A stretch of DNA of 64,000 nucleotides from Pontibacter indicus (GTDB lineage Bacteria > Bacteroidota > Bacteroidia > Cytophagales > Hymenobacteraceae). The stretch lies in assembly GCF_900156345.1 (NCBI RefSeq), contig NZ_FTPP01000001.1, forward strand, positions 558,001-622,000. Reading direction: 5' to 3'. The translations under genes and the position numbers were made by a program. Positions 11,532 through 19,797 of this stretch are shown here, piece after piece. The notes under the pieces are model-generated. The model ran no database searches. It was not told the DNA's origin and worked only from the letters and a program-made list of their open reading frames with translations. Numbering within the stretch: the stretch's first letter is position 1; the number at the start of each line of letters is the position of its first letter.

Positions 11532-11969
11532 ATGCCCCATACCTACACCAACAAAGTAATGTGGTCGCACCTGGATGCGAACATGCACATGCGCCACTCC
11601 GCCTATGCCGATTTCGCGGCGCAGGCCCGTATCGAAGCCCTGGAAGAGCTGGGAATGGATCTGAAAACCTTTCAGCGACTGCACATCGGGCCGATCCTGT
11701 TCAGGGAAGAAACCTCCTACCTGCGGGAGGTAGGCATTAACGAGGAGATCACCATCAAGACAGAATTGACAGCCAGCCGCAAAGACGGGTCCCGCTGGGC
11801 GCTGCGCCACGAACTTTACAAGCAAGACGGTGTAAAAGCAGCTGTGATAAAAGTGGAAGGCGCCTGGATGGATGTATTAAAGCGCAAACTAACCGTGCTG
11901 CCGGAAGAACTGGCGCAGCACTTTCTGGAACTGCCGCGTAGCGCCGATTATGTGGAGTTGGAGAGGTAG
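11532..11969 (+). CDS. Acyl-CoA thioesterase, hotdog fold (YbgC/4HBT type)
   Basis: A 145-residue single-domain hotdog protein. The N-terminal motif W-S-H-L-D-A-N-M-H-M-R-H-S-A-Y-A-D-F matches the 4HBT active-site helix with its catalytic Asp (D in HLDAN) and following His. The family hydrolyses acyl-CoA thioesters in the cytosol; chain-length preference cannot be read from sequence. It lies divergent from the large TIG protein, separated by 172 bp, and converges on the VOC gene. Length and start are ordinary. Confidence 0.88.
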   Translation: MPHTYTNKVMWSHLDANMHMRHSAYADFAAQARIEALEELGMDLKTFQRLHIGPILFREETSYLREVGINEEITIKTELTASRKDGSRWALRHELYKQDGVKAAVIKVEGAWMDVLKRKLTVLPEELAQHFLELPRSADYVELER

Positions 11970-11996
11970 GGCTATACCTATCTTTTAGGACTACCG

Positions 11997-12070
11997 GACA
12001 AAGGACTTTTGACAAAGGGCTATCTTCTCAGAGGATAAGCTTTAGCATTTTTTGTCAAAAGTCCTTTGTC
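11997..12070. terminator. Perfect 20-bp inverted repeat between convergent genes
   Basis: The arms 11997-12016 (GACAAAGGACTTTTGACAAA) and 12051-12070 are exact reverse complements with a 34-nt loop. Placement between convergent genes suggests a bidirectional terminator, but the long loop and A/T content would also fit a dispersed palindromic repeat. Confidence 0.6.
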
Positions 12071-12078
12071 AAGAAACA

Positions 12079-12576
12079 TCACTTTTCCAACTCCCCCAAC
12101 AAATCCTGCAGATCCAGCGGCTGGGTGTACATGGTGACTTTGCCTTCTTCGTCGAGGGGCCATTCTTCCTTCGGACGGTCCCAGTAGAGCTCCACGCCGT
12201 TGCCGTCAGGGTCCGACAGGTAGAGCGCTTCCGAAACGCCGTGGTCTGAGGCGCCGTCCAGGCGGTAACCCGCATCCCGGATCCGTTTCAGGATGGCAGC
12301 CAGGTCTTTTCGGGTAGGGTAGAGGATGGCGGTATGGAACAGTCCCGTGCTGCGTGGCGGGGGCGGCGTGCCTCCCTTGCTATACCAGGTGTTCAACCCG
12401 ATGTGATGGTGGTAACCGCCTGCCGAAATAAAAGCCGCATCCGGCCCATACATCATCATCAGTTCAAAGCCCAGCAGATCGCGGTAAAAAGCCAAGGCCC
12501 TGTCGAGGTCTGCTACTTTCAGGTGTACGTGCCCAATGCGGGTCTGCGCCGGAATGGTGTATTTCTCTGTTGCCAT
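12079..12576 (-). CDS. VOC-family (glyoxalase/extradiol dioxygenase-like, CatE) protein
   Basis: A 165-residue vicinal-oxygen-chelate protein with two beta-alpha-beta-beta-beta modules (about 12-75 and 80-135). Likely metal ligands are His18 in GHVHLKV, a His in HTAIL (about 81) and Glu129 in GVELYWDRP. The YHHHIGLN segment (55-62) and the spacing resemble CatE/YqjT-type catechol-2,3-dioxygenase-like proteins. The exact reaction is not predictable. It is a cytosolic single gene, convergent with the thioesterase. Confidence 0.87.
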   Translation of the reverse strand: MATEKYTIPAQTRIGHVHLKVADLDRALAFYRDLLGFELMMMYGPDAAFISAGGYHHHIGLNTWYSKGGTPPPPRSTGLFHTAILYPTRKDLAAILKRIRDAGYRLDGASDHGVSEALYLSDPDGNGVELYWDRPKEEWPLDEEGKVTMYTQPLDLQDLLGELEK

Positions 12577-12698
12577 ACCTAATTGGTTCTGTTGCTATAC
12601 CTTGCAGGTATAGTAGCCCATACGTATCCTGTCCTGTTTTGTGTTGAGGAGCACTGTCAACCTATTAGTCCTGCTTTCTCCTGAGTTTTCGGGGAGCT

Positions 12699-13721
12699 TT
12701 AGACAGGATCGGGGCGGTAAATGTCGTTCCAACTCCAGCCGTCCTGGTGCAAAAGATAAGTGAGGACTTCGCGCCGTTCTTTAAAGGTCTCCGGGGAATG
12801 AAAATCACTTAGAAGCGGCGTTTTTAACGGAATGCCGGCTTCCATGAGGGCGTCCCATTTCATTTCGGGAAAGGTATATGGCTTCTGCTCCTCGTTTTTG
12901 TGGTGTCGGTCCAGCACGTAGAGGTAATAGTCCTGCGCTCCCCTGATCGTGAGCAGCTCAGCATCGGATGGCCTGACCTCTTCCTGCACGCCAAACTTCA
13001 GGAAGTTGATGGCCTCGTCGAATATGGCCAGGTTGAGGACGACAGACTGACGTTGCTCAATGTTGTGGAAGAAGTGAATGATCGGATAGGCCTTGTGGTT
13101 CTGGCTGTGCTCTGTGATCATGTCGGCCAGATCGGCGTCGTGCCTGAGAAGGCGGTCGAAGTTCTCGCCGTTCCAGCAATTGAGCAGTACCTGTTGGGGC
13201 GAGTTACCAAGGCTGTTGAGAAACACGCTGAGCTTTACCTGCAGGATAACCGCCGAAAGCACCGGCATGATGTAGGTGATGGAAACCGTAATGAAAGCTA
13301 GTCCGCTAAAGGCGAGCAGGTTAGTTACAATGTCCCACAAATTGCTTCCAGGTTTGTAGTCGCCGTTGCCCACGGTAGATAAGGTATAGCCGGCAAAGTA
13401 AAGTTTCTCCGAAGCGGTGGTAATCTCTTCTGTCGTGCTGTTCAGTACCGAGGCCGGATCGGAGAGAAGGAGCAGAAAAGCGCCGAGCCACATCCCCATC
13501 ACCCATGTCAGGATGATGAGGACCAGCAGCATGTGGCCAACCCGCTCGAGCATTTTCTTTTTACCATCATGCCCTGCCAGTCTCAGGCACAGACGCCACA
13601 GGTTCTCTGATATGAAATTGGTCAGGTGTCCGCCCCCCTGAAAAGACAAGGTAGTAGTGATTAGGTCTTTCATCACATACACAATGATGGCTATACCTGC
13701 AATCGCGTAAAGTATTTGCAT
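12699..13721 (-). CDS. Potassium-channel-like protein with variant TVGNGD filter
   Basis: A 340-residue membrane protein. It has an N-terminal helix (about 1-17), a hydrophobic helix (about 62-86), a pore loop with T-V-G-N-G-D at 116-121, and a further helix (about 130-155), the Ion_trans_2 two-TM pore plan. A soluble C-terminal domain of about 185 residues with no recognised ligand-binding fold follows. The canonical K+ filter is TVGYGD; the Tyr is Asn here, which may alter selectivity or conductance. The ATG at 13721 is preferred over a TTG at 13730. It is a single-gene unit. Homologous 'ion channel' proteins of this layout occur in Bacteroidetes, but their function is not established. Confidence 0.82.
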   Translation of the reverse strand: MQILYAIAGIAIIVYVMKDLITTTLSFQGGGHLTNFISENLWRLCLRLAGHDGKKKMLERVGHMLLVLIILTWVMGMWLGAFLLLLSDPASVLNSTTEEITTASEKLYFAGYTLSTVGNGDYKPGSNLWDIVTNLLAFSGLAFITVSITYIMPVLSAVILQVKLSVFLNSLGNSPQQVLLNCWNGENFDRLLRHDADLADMITEHSQNHKAYPIIHFFHNIEQRQSVVLNLAIFDEAINFLKFGVQEEVRPSDAELLTIRGAQDYYLYVLDRHHKNEEQKPYTFPEMKWDALMEAGIPLKTPLLSDFHSPETFKERREVLTYLLHQDGWSWNDIYRPDPV

Positions 13722-13824
13722 AAACAACAAGCGTGGGTGCGCAATAAGTACCTCTTGTACTTTCTAAGAAGCCCTGGGGTTCTGTAAACTGCACAGACAC
13801 TACGCCATCTTTACCAGCTTGGCC

Positions 13825-14277
13825 TTATCGGTTCATTCCCCGTCGTATCCGGTTTAGCTGGGTGCTGTCCATCATACCCTGCTGTTGCATGCGCTCCATC
13901 ATACTGCGCATCATGCCCCGGTGCTGGAGCATCAGGCGGGTCATCTCGTTGCAGGCAACGGTGTCGGAGTCGCACAGGGTCATCATCTGCTTCATGTGCT
14001 GCTGCACTTGCTGGCGGTGGAGGTGCACCATGCCAGACGTGTCGCCTATCATACCGCCCTGCATCATGCCGCCGCGCATCATGCCCTCGCCCATATTCTG
14101 GTCCCGCATCTGGGCCATCAGCTCGTTTCGCATCTGCTCATCTTCCAGAATGGTGCTGTATACCTGCTGGCGTTCCTCTTCGTCTCGCAGCATGTCTTGT
14201 ACATTGTCAGACTGCTGGCAGCCGCTCACACCAATTAGCAGAATAGCCCGGAGGAAGTAATCCTTTACCATTTTCAT
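13825..14277 (-). CDS. Methionine-rich lipoprotein
   Basis: A 150-residue lipoprotein. The signal and lipobox L-L-I-G-V-S-G-C put the lipidated Cys at residue 20. The mature 131 residues contain 24 Met (about 18%), many in MM pairs and in a GEGMMRGGMMQGGM run (about 74-88), plus several His. Clusters of Met with His are typical of periplasmic Cu(I)/Ag(I)-binding proteins, so metal binding or metal resistance is a reasonable inference, not shown. The ATG at 14277 was chosen because it gives the signal peptide; the frame is open a further 99 bp. The next upstream gene is 38 bp from this start, so they may be co-transcribed. Confidence 0.75.
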   Translation of the reverse strand: MKMVKDYFLRAILLIGVSGCQQSDNVQDMLRDEEERQQVYSTILEDEQMRNELMAQMRDQNMGEGMMRGGMMQGGMIGDTSGMVHLHRQQVQQHMKQMMTLCDSDTVACNEMTRLMLQHRGMMRSMMERMQQQGMMDSTQLNRIRRGMNR

Positions 14278-14314
14278 TTTCCGTGTATTACGTGATAGAG
14301 TCGTTATGCCGGGT

Positions 14315-14617
14315 TTAAGCCCGCAGCTTTCGGGCCATTTCAGGTGTGATGGCCTGCGCATACGGTCCGTAGGCATCCACCAGCACGCCTTTCACACCGC
14401 TCGAAGAAGAGATGGCGTAGATCACTGAGTTGTCATCCGGATTGCTCATGCCCTCAAAACGGTGCACTTCATCAATGTAAAACTCTTCAGGTTTCAACTC
14501 CAAGGATTTGGAGGAGCAGACGATGCAGTTTTCTTCCAGATTGAAATCCTCGGTATACCCTCTTTTTTTGAGGTCGTTCAAGGCGCCGGAGAGGGTGGGA
14601 TAATTGTTATAAGGCAT
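14315..14617 (-). CDS. Conserved small cytosolic protein of unknown function
   Basis: A 100-residue protein beginning MPYNNYPTLSGALNDLKKRGY. Similar small Bacteroidetes proteins are sometimes labelled 'phosphoribosylpyrophosphate synthetase', but at 100 residues it has none of the PRPP synthetase catalytic loops, so that label should not be used. It has a compact alpha/beta pattern, two Cys (CIVCSS, about 31-34) and no signal peptide. Likely in one unit with the Met-rich lipoprotein downstream (38 bp gap). Confidence 0.7.
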   Translation of the reverse strand: MPYNNYPTLSGALNDLKKRGYTEDFNLEENCIVCSSKSLELKPEEFYIDEVHRFEGMSNPDDNSVIYAISSSSGVKGVLVDAYGPYAQAITPEMARKLRA

Positions 14618-14809
14618 ATTTTTATAGGTTTTAGGTTCATTACTATAGCTTTGTACTACGTGCGCTACGGTTTCGTTTTGAACTGCCCTTTTTGGAAGCT
14701 TCGACAGTGTCAGCAGTGCTTCACTGATGCTGGGTAGGGGAGTGTTTTAATTTGAGGAATAATTTGTAGCTTGTCCTCGTACAGTAGTACTTAAATAGAA
14801 CTTACAGCC

Positions 14810-15448
14810 ATGAAAAAAACATCTACCCGAATAGCGTTAGGGCTTGTGCTCACTGCCACCCTAACGTATTGCAACCACCCTGAGCAGGAAAACAGGCAGG
14901 AGACGCCTGTAGCACAGGAAAGCCATTCCGGGCATAATATGCAAGCCAGTGAAGGTTCCCGCATCATCGGGGTGCAGGCAGAGCCTGATACACTGAAAGG
15001 CAGCCTGAAGGCGGAAGCACACGGAATGATCGGCGACGCCCACCTCACCATAGCTTATCATTCGCCAGCCGTACGCGGACGCGTGATCTGGGGCGGTCTG
15101 GTAGCGTATAACCAGGTATGGGTAACGGGTGCGCATACCGCTACCAGCCTGACGACTGACAAGGACATCACGATTGGCGGAAAAGAGCTGCCCTCCGGCA
15201 AATATGCTTTGTTCACCATACCTGGTGAGGCCGAGTGGACGATCATCATCAACAAAAATTGGGACCAACACCTGGCTGACGATTATGCGGAGTCGGAGGA
15301 TGTGCTGCGCTTTACTGTAAAGCCTGAGGTGGCACCTACGAAACAGGAAAGGCTGCGCTACGAAATCATTTCCGGGGACGGCGGCGAAGGCAGCATCCAG
15401 ATCACCTGGGACATGCTGCGGGTAACGCTTCCCGTTTCGCAGCAGTAA
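14810..15448 (+). CDS. DUF2911-family lipoprotein
   Basis: A 212-residue lipoprotein: signal peptide with lipobox (TATLTYC, Cys21), a His/Met-containing linker (ESHSGHNMQ) and a DUF2911 domain (about 55-210). Conserved family features seen are SPAVRGR-x-I-W-G-G (about 83-95), P-S-G-K-Y-A-L-F-T-I-P (about 127-137) and W-T-I-I-I-N-K (about 142-148). DUF2911 proteins are common envelope proteins of Bacteroidetes with unknown function. The start is unambiguous. A strong terminator follows. Confidence 0.9.
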   Translation: MKKTSTRIALGLVLTATLTYCNHPEQENRQETPVAQESHSGHNMQASEGSRIIGVQAEPDTLKGSLKAEAHGMIGDAHLTIAYHSPAVRGRVIWGGLVAYNQVWVTGAHTATSLTTDKDITIGGKELPSGKYALFTIPGEAEWTIIINKNWDQHLADDYAESEDVLRFTVKPEVAPTKQERLRYEIISGDGGEGSIQITWDMLRVTLPVSQQ

Positions 15449-15468
15449 ACTTGGTATCGAACAGATAG

Positions 15469-15499
15469 AAAAAGGACAGGCGTATACCTGTCCTTTTTT
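15469..15499 (+). terminator. Intrinsic terminator after DUF2911 gene
   Basis: Stem AAAGGACAGG/CCTGTCCTTT (15471-15480 with 15487-15496), 6-nt loop, A-run before and T-run after. It lies between convergent genes and may work both ways. Confidence 0.85.
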
Positions 15500-15521
15500 A
15501 ATGCTGCTTTTTTAGAGGAGC

Positions 15522-16793
15522 TTACTGTTTAGGGCTTATCTTCCAGAGTTCGCCGTTTTCCTGATCGGTCACAACGTACAGCGCTCCGTCCGGTCCCTGG
15601 CGCACGTCACGTATACGCTGATCTCGGTCTTTGAGCAGGTGTTCTTCGCCCGTTACGCGGTTGTTCTCAATGCGCAAACGCACCAGCGCCTGTGCCCGCA
15701 GTCCCCCAACGAACAGGTTCCCCTTCCAATCCGGAAAAGCGTTGCCCGTATAGAATTGCGCTCCCGAAGGGGCGATCACCGGATCCCAATAGTAGATCGG
15801 GTCTACGAAGCCCTCTTTGGTGGTAACCGCGCTAGGTATAGGCTGACCGGAGTATTCCTCTCCAAACGTAACCACTGGCCAGCCGTAGTTTTTGCCTTTC
15901 TCCACTTTATTTACTTCATCACCACCTTGTGCCCCGTGGTCCACGATCCATAACTCGCCTGCATCATTAAAAGTGGCGGCCTGCACGTTGCGGTGGCCCA
16001 CAGACCAAATCTCAGGCAAGTGGTTTTCCTTGTTCACGAATGGGTTGTCATTTGGCACCTTGCCGTCCGGCGCAATGCGGATGATCTTGCCCATGTGGCT
16101 GTTCATTTGCTGTGCCTGCGGACGAATCTCGATGTCGGAGCGCTCACCCAGCGTAATGTACAGCATGCCGTCCGGACCGAAGTTGAGGCGGGAGCCAAAG
16201 TGCTTGTCGCCGTCGTAAGTGGGCTGTGCCTGAAAGATCACCTGCACGTTCTCCACGCGCGAGCGATCCTCTGACAACACGGCGCGGGCCACACTGGTGG
16301 CGTTGCCACCCTGGCGTGGTTCGGTATAGCTCCAGTAAATCATGCGGTCAGAGCCAAACTTCGGGCTGAGGGCCACGTCCAGCAAACCACCCTGACCGCG
16401 GGCGTCCACTTTCGGTATACCTGTAATTGGGTTGCCCACCTGGCCAGTAGCCGACACAATGCGCATCTGGCCGCCCTTTTCGGTTACAAGCAGGTTGCCA
16501 TCGGGGAGGGGCTCCACGGCCCAGGGCTTTTTCAGGCTCTTGGTGAGCACCTGTACCTGGTATGCCGTTGAATCGGTTTTCATCTCGCAGGCGCGTGTCT
16601 GGCCCTCGAAGGTAGGCTTCTGCTCAGGTACGTTGGCGGTGCCTCTGTCAATCGGCTGGCAGTCTTGCTCCGGAGTAGTGGCTACGGGCTCCTGCTGTTC
16701 GTTTTCCTGTTCGGTGGCTCTTTCTTCGCTACAGGAGGCACCCAGCGTGGCCATGCCGATGGCGCTCAGGAGGATGAGTCGGGATAGTTTCAT
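15522..16793 (-). CDS. PQQ-dependent aldose sugar dehydrogenase-like lipoprotein
   Basis: A 423-residue lipoprotein (lipobox LGASC, Cys21) with a Glu/Gln-rich linker and a six-bladed soluble glucose/sorbosone dehydrogenase (GSDH) propeller (about 75-423). Family motifs include KPWAVEPLPDGNLLVTEKGG, RGQGGLLDVALSPKF, HFGSRLNFGPDG and RNVQAATF. Relatives (Asd/YliI) oxidise aldoses in the periplasm with pyrroloquinoline quinone. Two Cys flank an inserted N-terminal region (DCQPIDRG... TRACEM) that may form a disulfide. No PQQ synthesis genes are in the window, so the cofactor may be scavenged. Single-gene unit. Confidence 0.9.
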   Translation of the reverse strand: MKLSRLILLSAIGMATLGASCSEERATEQENEQQEPVATTPEQDCQPIDRGTANVPEQKPTFEGQTRACEMKTDSTAYQVQVLTKSLKKPWAVEPLPDGNLLVTEKGGQMRIVSATGQVGNPITGIPKVDARGQGGLLDVALSPKFGSDRMIYWSYTEPRQGGNATSVARAVLSEDRSRVENVQVIFQAQPTYDGDKHFGSRLNFGPDGMLYITLGERSDIEIRPQAQQMNSHMGKIIRIAPDGKVPNDNPFVNKENHLPEIWSVGHRNVQAATFNDAGELWIVDHGAQGGDEVNKVEKGKNYGWPVVTFGEEYSGQPIPSAVTTKEGFVDPIYYWDPVIAPSGAQFYTGNAFPDWKGNLFVGGLRAQALVRLRIENNRVTGEEHLLKDRDQRIRDVRQGPDGALYVVTDQENGELWKISPKQ

Positions 16794-16940
16794 AGTGTTT
16801 TTTTTTTTGTGATTGGTGTTCTGCGTAAAGTCACTTGTTTTACTCTATTGTGTTGAATTTGTTCGCAATGCATTGTAAACCACAAAGCCGCACGCTTATC
16901 GGGTGCGGCTTTGCAGGTATAGGATAGGTCCAATGGCGGT

Positions 16941-17657
16941 CTAAGACTCCAGCGCCCTTCTCTTGAGGAGGTTGAATTCCTCTTCCGTAATAGAGCCGCG
17001 CTTGCGCAGGTTCTCCAGTCGCTCGATGGTGGCAATGGAATCTTCCACAGGCTTGGTGCGGTGGTCTCGGGTATCGGCAGTGTCGGTCGTCCGCTGCACC
17101 GATGCATCGCGGTCGTATACAGGTTCAGTGGCCGTATAAAAACGATCTTCGTTAAAGGACTCGTCGTTGTAAAAGTCCGGGTTGATGCGGCGCGTGGTGG
17201 TGGCGTCGCGCTGCAGGGCATCGTCAAACTCGGACTTGTACTCGGACTTGTCGCCGAAGGCTTCGTGGTGGGCCCGACGGAAATTGTCGCGCACGGCATA
17301 CTCATAATCCGGCGTAATGGGGCCGCCGCCGTAGGCCGGGTAGCGGGAAATGGTGTTGGCATCCACTGAAGCCACGAATATGTTCTTGCCTTTGCGGTCG
17401 AGGGCGGCTGCTCCGATTGGGATGAGCATGTAGGTGTCGCGGTCGCGGTTGAAGAAGCGGTTGTCACCGAGCACAGACAAATAGCGCACTTTCATGGCAT
17501 CCATGTCTACGATCAGGTCCTTCACGTCGCCCAGCTTTTCGCCGTCGGCGCCCACCACGCGCCAGCCTGTCACGTCGGTGTTGTTCTTGGCTACCTCGTA
17601 GTCTTTGAGCTCGCTTAGGGCCACCAATCTTTGGTTTCTTAGTTCGTTGTCGTTCAT
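16941..17657 (-). CDS. PRC-barrel protein with C-terminal SHOCT domain
   Basis: A 238-residue protein. The PRC-barrel (about 25-100, G-W-R-V-V-G-A-D-G-E-K-L-G-D-V-K-D-L-I-V-D) is followed by a second conserved segment (YPAYGGGPITPDYEYAVRDNF), an acidic/Thr-rich linker and a SHOCT motif at the C-terminus (IATIERLENLRKRGSITEEEF). PRC-barrel proteins of this type are common in stress-tolerant bacteria; their role is not known. There is no signal peptide. It is probably co-transcribed with the upstream 64-residue membrane protein (9-bp gap). Confidence 0.88.
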   Translation of the reverse strand: MNDNELRNQRLVALSELKDYEVAKNNTDVTGWRVVGADGEKLGDVKDLIVDMDAMKVRYLSVLGDNRFFNRDRDTYMLIPIGAAALDRKGKNIFVASVDANTISRYPAYGGGPITPDYEYAVRDNFRRAHHEAFGDKSEYKSEFDDALQRDATTTRRINPDFYNDESFNEDRFYTATEPVYDRDASVQRTTDTADTRDHRTKPVEDSIATIERLENLRKRGSITEEEFNLLKRRALES

Positions 17658-17666
17658 AATTTCAGG

Positions 17667-17861
17667 TTAAGTGCGTATCACATCAGGTATAAAGTCGAGG
17701 GTAGAGGCGGGCATCTGTGTGCAGACAGCGGCCAGCGCCTGGGCCTGTCCGTCCCGCAATACCAATTCATAAACTGCCCATCCCAACAGGAGCAGAATCA
17801 CTACCAGCAGGATCCAAGGCCAAACAGGTTTTTTCTTTTTTTGGATGTTTATCTCAGCCAT
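17667..17861 (-). CDS. Small single-pass membrane protein
   Basis: A 64-residue protein: a Lys-rich start (MAEINIQKKKKPVW), one TM helix (about 16-34) and a short outer tail ending DFIPDVIRT. There is no known domain. It lies 9 bp upstream of the PRC-barrel gene in the same direction, so the two probably form an operon and may act together at the membrane (inference). Confidence 0.72.
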   Translation of the reverse strand: MAEINIQKKKKPVWPWILLVVILLLLGWAVYELVLRDGQAQALAAVCTQMPASTLDFIPDVIRT

Positions 17862-17998
17862 TTTGCGTTGTTATTTTTTCATAGTTTTATCGGTTCACCT
17901 ATACCTGCCAATTAAGCGGAGGGAGGTGTTGAGCTTAATACGCTGTTGCAGAGATGATTGTTGAAAAAGCGGGGTGTTAGGAAACTTAGGCAAGATTT

Positions 17999-18406
17999 TC
18001 AGTGCTGATGCTGTTTGTTGAGCCACTCCACCGCATCCATGGTATGCCTGAAAAATCTTACATCCGGCGTCAGGCTCTTGCCTTCTATTGGCTCTGGAAT
18101 TGGGTCCTGGGGAGGCAGCACGTAGGCGATGAATTGGATGCCTGCCTCACGAAGTCCTTCCATGTTCCAGTCAGACCACATCAGATAATCAGCCGGCCCC
18201 TGGTGAAACTCCTGCACATCATTCAGAATTGAGCCGCAGGGGAAATCCCGGATCAATTCACTGAGCCCTTGCGCCACCTCCCGGATGCTCTCACGAGTGG
18301 CAGTACCTTTCCAGATAATGCTGATCATTTTCCGGGTTTCAAGGTAACGGATAGTGCAGTAGCGTTGGCCCAGGCTGTTCCAGTAGTGTTTGAATGATCG
18401 CTTCAT
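17999..18406 (-). CDS. STAS/SpoIIAA-like fold protein, function unknown
   Basis: A 135-residue cytosolic protein. The alternation of short strands and helices (YLETRKMISIIWKGTAT... ESIREVAQGLSELI... GSILNDVQEF... AGIQFIAYVLPP) resembles the SpoIIAA/STAS-like proteins common in Hymenobacteraceae. No active-site residue can be named. The start at 18406 is the first ATG and gives a family-sized protein. The assignment is structural pattern only. Confidence 0.62.
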   Translation of the reverse strand: MKRSFKHYWNSLGQRYCTIRYLETRKMISIIWKGTATRESIREVAQGLSELIRDFPCGSILNDVQEFHQGPADYLMWSDWNMEGLREAGIQFIAYVLPPQDPIPEPIEGKSLTPDVRFFRHTMDAVEWLNKQHQH

Positions 18407-18714
18407 AATTACTACTAATGTGGTTGTGCTGTAATAGCTTAGGCTTTCATGCTATATTATTACATGCTTTTTTGCCTTGTTGTTATAGTTGTTTATGTAG
18501 CTATTGCTGTGGGTATAGCGGGTGTATTGCATAGCTTCGCTTGTGCGGCGGGTACCTACTTTATTTCTTGATGGGGGTAGGGGATGACAATCGCACACGA
18601 GAATCCCTGTCGAACAGGCCAGAGGGAAGCATAACTGTACACACATGCTGGCGAAGAACCCCGACAATAGAACCTAGATAGAGCTCCCCTCGCTTAATTT
18701 TAGTATCTTGCAGG
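18407..18714. other. Intergenic gap holding an inverted copy of the dispersed repeat
   Basis: No gene is supported. An open frame of 71 codons at 18452-18667 lies across the repeat at 18533-18573 and has no protein-like features. Confidence 0.55.
18533..18573 (-). repeat. Dispersed intergenic repeat, copy 3 (inverted)
   Basis: Read on the minus strand, TCAAGAAATAAAGTAGG then ACCCGCCGCACAAGCGAAGCT aligns with the copies at 3405-3445 and 31304-31345, with a few substitutions. Confidence 0.7.
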
Positions 18715-19089
18715 GTGCACTACGCTGTCAAAAATATAGTATTCGCACTCTCGCTCTTTTTTGCTTTCTATGGAATGCAGACCAGGGCGGCGATGGAGAT
18801 GCGGGCCCAATCGGTAAAGGAGTGGGCTACTGATAGCGAAACATCCTATTTTGGCAAGGGCAAACTAAAGCACACAGCGGAGTTTCTTCAGCCCGAAGAG
18901 CAGCTACGCCTGTGGCAGCCAAGGCCGTCGGCACCGCTCAAGCAGGCTTCCCCGGGGCTGGCTACACTCGGCTGGGCACAGGAGTTCAGGCTGCAACTGC
19001 AGACAAAGCACTACCTGCAGCGCGCCCGGTATTTTAGTCCCAGCCTCACCATCTCGGACATTATCTTTCCCTTCCACTACTTCTGGTAG
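18715..19089 (+). CDS. Small exported protein, unknown
   Basis: A 124-residue product from a GTG start at 18715, with an N-terminal hydrophobic segment (IVFALSLFFAFYGMQTRAA) that looks like a signal peptide, and a basic/aromatic C-terminal half. No ATG would retain the signal, which is why the GTG is chosen. No family is recognised. The opposite strand also has an open frame here (18904-19191), so the coding call is only moderate. Confidence 0.5.
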   Translation: MHYAVKNIVFALSLFFAFYGMQTRAAMEMRAQSVKEWATDSETSYFGKGKLKHTAEFLQPEEQLRLWQPRPSAPLKQASPGLATLGWAQEFRLQLQTKHYLQRARYFSPSLTISDIIFPFHYFW

Positions 19090-19220
19090 ATTCTTTTCTT
19101 TTTTATCGGCCCACTGCTCATAAGCCCTGCTTTTGAGCAAGTTCAGGTATGATGCGGTCAAAGCACCGGCAAGCATACCTGTTCCTGTCATTTTATGTCA
19201 TTTAAAAGAAGAAAAGAGAA

Positions 19221-19715
19221 ATGGATACATCCACCATCGTAATGGGAATACTGGCGCTCGCACTTTTTGTAGTCCCGATTTATTATATACAACAAAAGCA
19301 AAAGTCAAAGTTAAACAAAGCAAAACAGCCCTTCCTGGATGCGGCACAGCGGCATGGTCTGCAACTAGGCAAATATGATTTCTGGAACGAGCAGTATGGG
19401 ATTGGGCTCGACGAAACCGAAAGCCGCCTGTTCTATTGGCACAACGAAACTGGTATTCCGCAGGAGATGATCACAGAATTGTCTTCTGTGAAGCAAAGCA
19501 TTGTAGACAGCGCGTACCGCGAAAATAACGGGAACCGTATCTTCGACGCGATCGGGCTACGCCTGATGTTGCAAGGAGCTAAAGAGTCGAGCGTATACCT
19601 GCCGTTCTATCTCACCAAGGACATCATGATGCTGAAAGGCGAACTGAAACTGGCAGAGGAATGGAATGCGATCATACAGCATAACATATCGAGCAGAAAG
19701 GCCGTGCAGGTATAG
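19221..19715 (+). CDS. Membrane-anchored protein of unknown function
   Basis: A 164-residue protein with one N-terminal TM helix (about 5-24) and a cytosolic domain beginning QQKQKSKLNKAKQPFLDAAQRHGLQLGKYDFWN. The domain is alpha/beta in pattern with no catalytic motif; similar anchored proteins occur across Cytophagales without known role. The start follows a purine-rich leader. A clear terminator lies just downstream, so it is probably monocistronic. Confidence 0.7.
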   Translation: MDTSTIVMGILALALFVVPIYYIQQKQKSKLNKAKQPFLDAAQRHGLQLGKYDFWNEQYGIGLDETESRLFYWHNETGIPQEMITELSSVKQSIVDSAYRENNGNRIFDAIGLRLMLQGAKESSVYLPFYLTKDIMMLKGELKLAEEWNAIIQHNISSRKAVQV

Positions 19716-19734
19716 GAAACTCCGAAAGCTGAGA

Positions 19735-19797
19735 AGGCCAGTGGGCAAAGGGAAAACCGTACTGCGGTATACCTTTGCTCACTGGCCATTTTTTTGA
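19735..19797 (+). terminator. Intrinsic terminator
   Basis: A 16-bp stem with one G-T wobble (19736-19751 with 19772-19787), a small inner hairpin and a T7 tail. Confidence 0.8.

Noticed and set aside
14315-14617. PRPP synthetase label for the 100-residue protein
   Set aside because: Too short and without the PRPP-binding or flexible-loop motifs; the name seems to be a propagated annotation.
18452-18667. Minus-strand frame of 71 codons
   Set aside because: Covers the inverted repeat copy and has no protein-like features.
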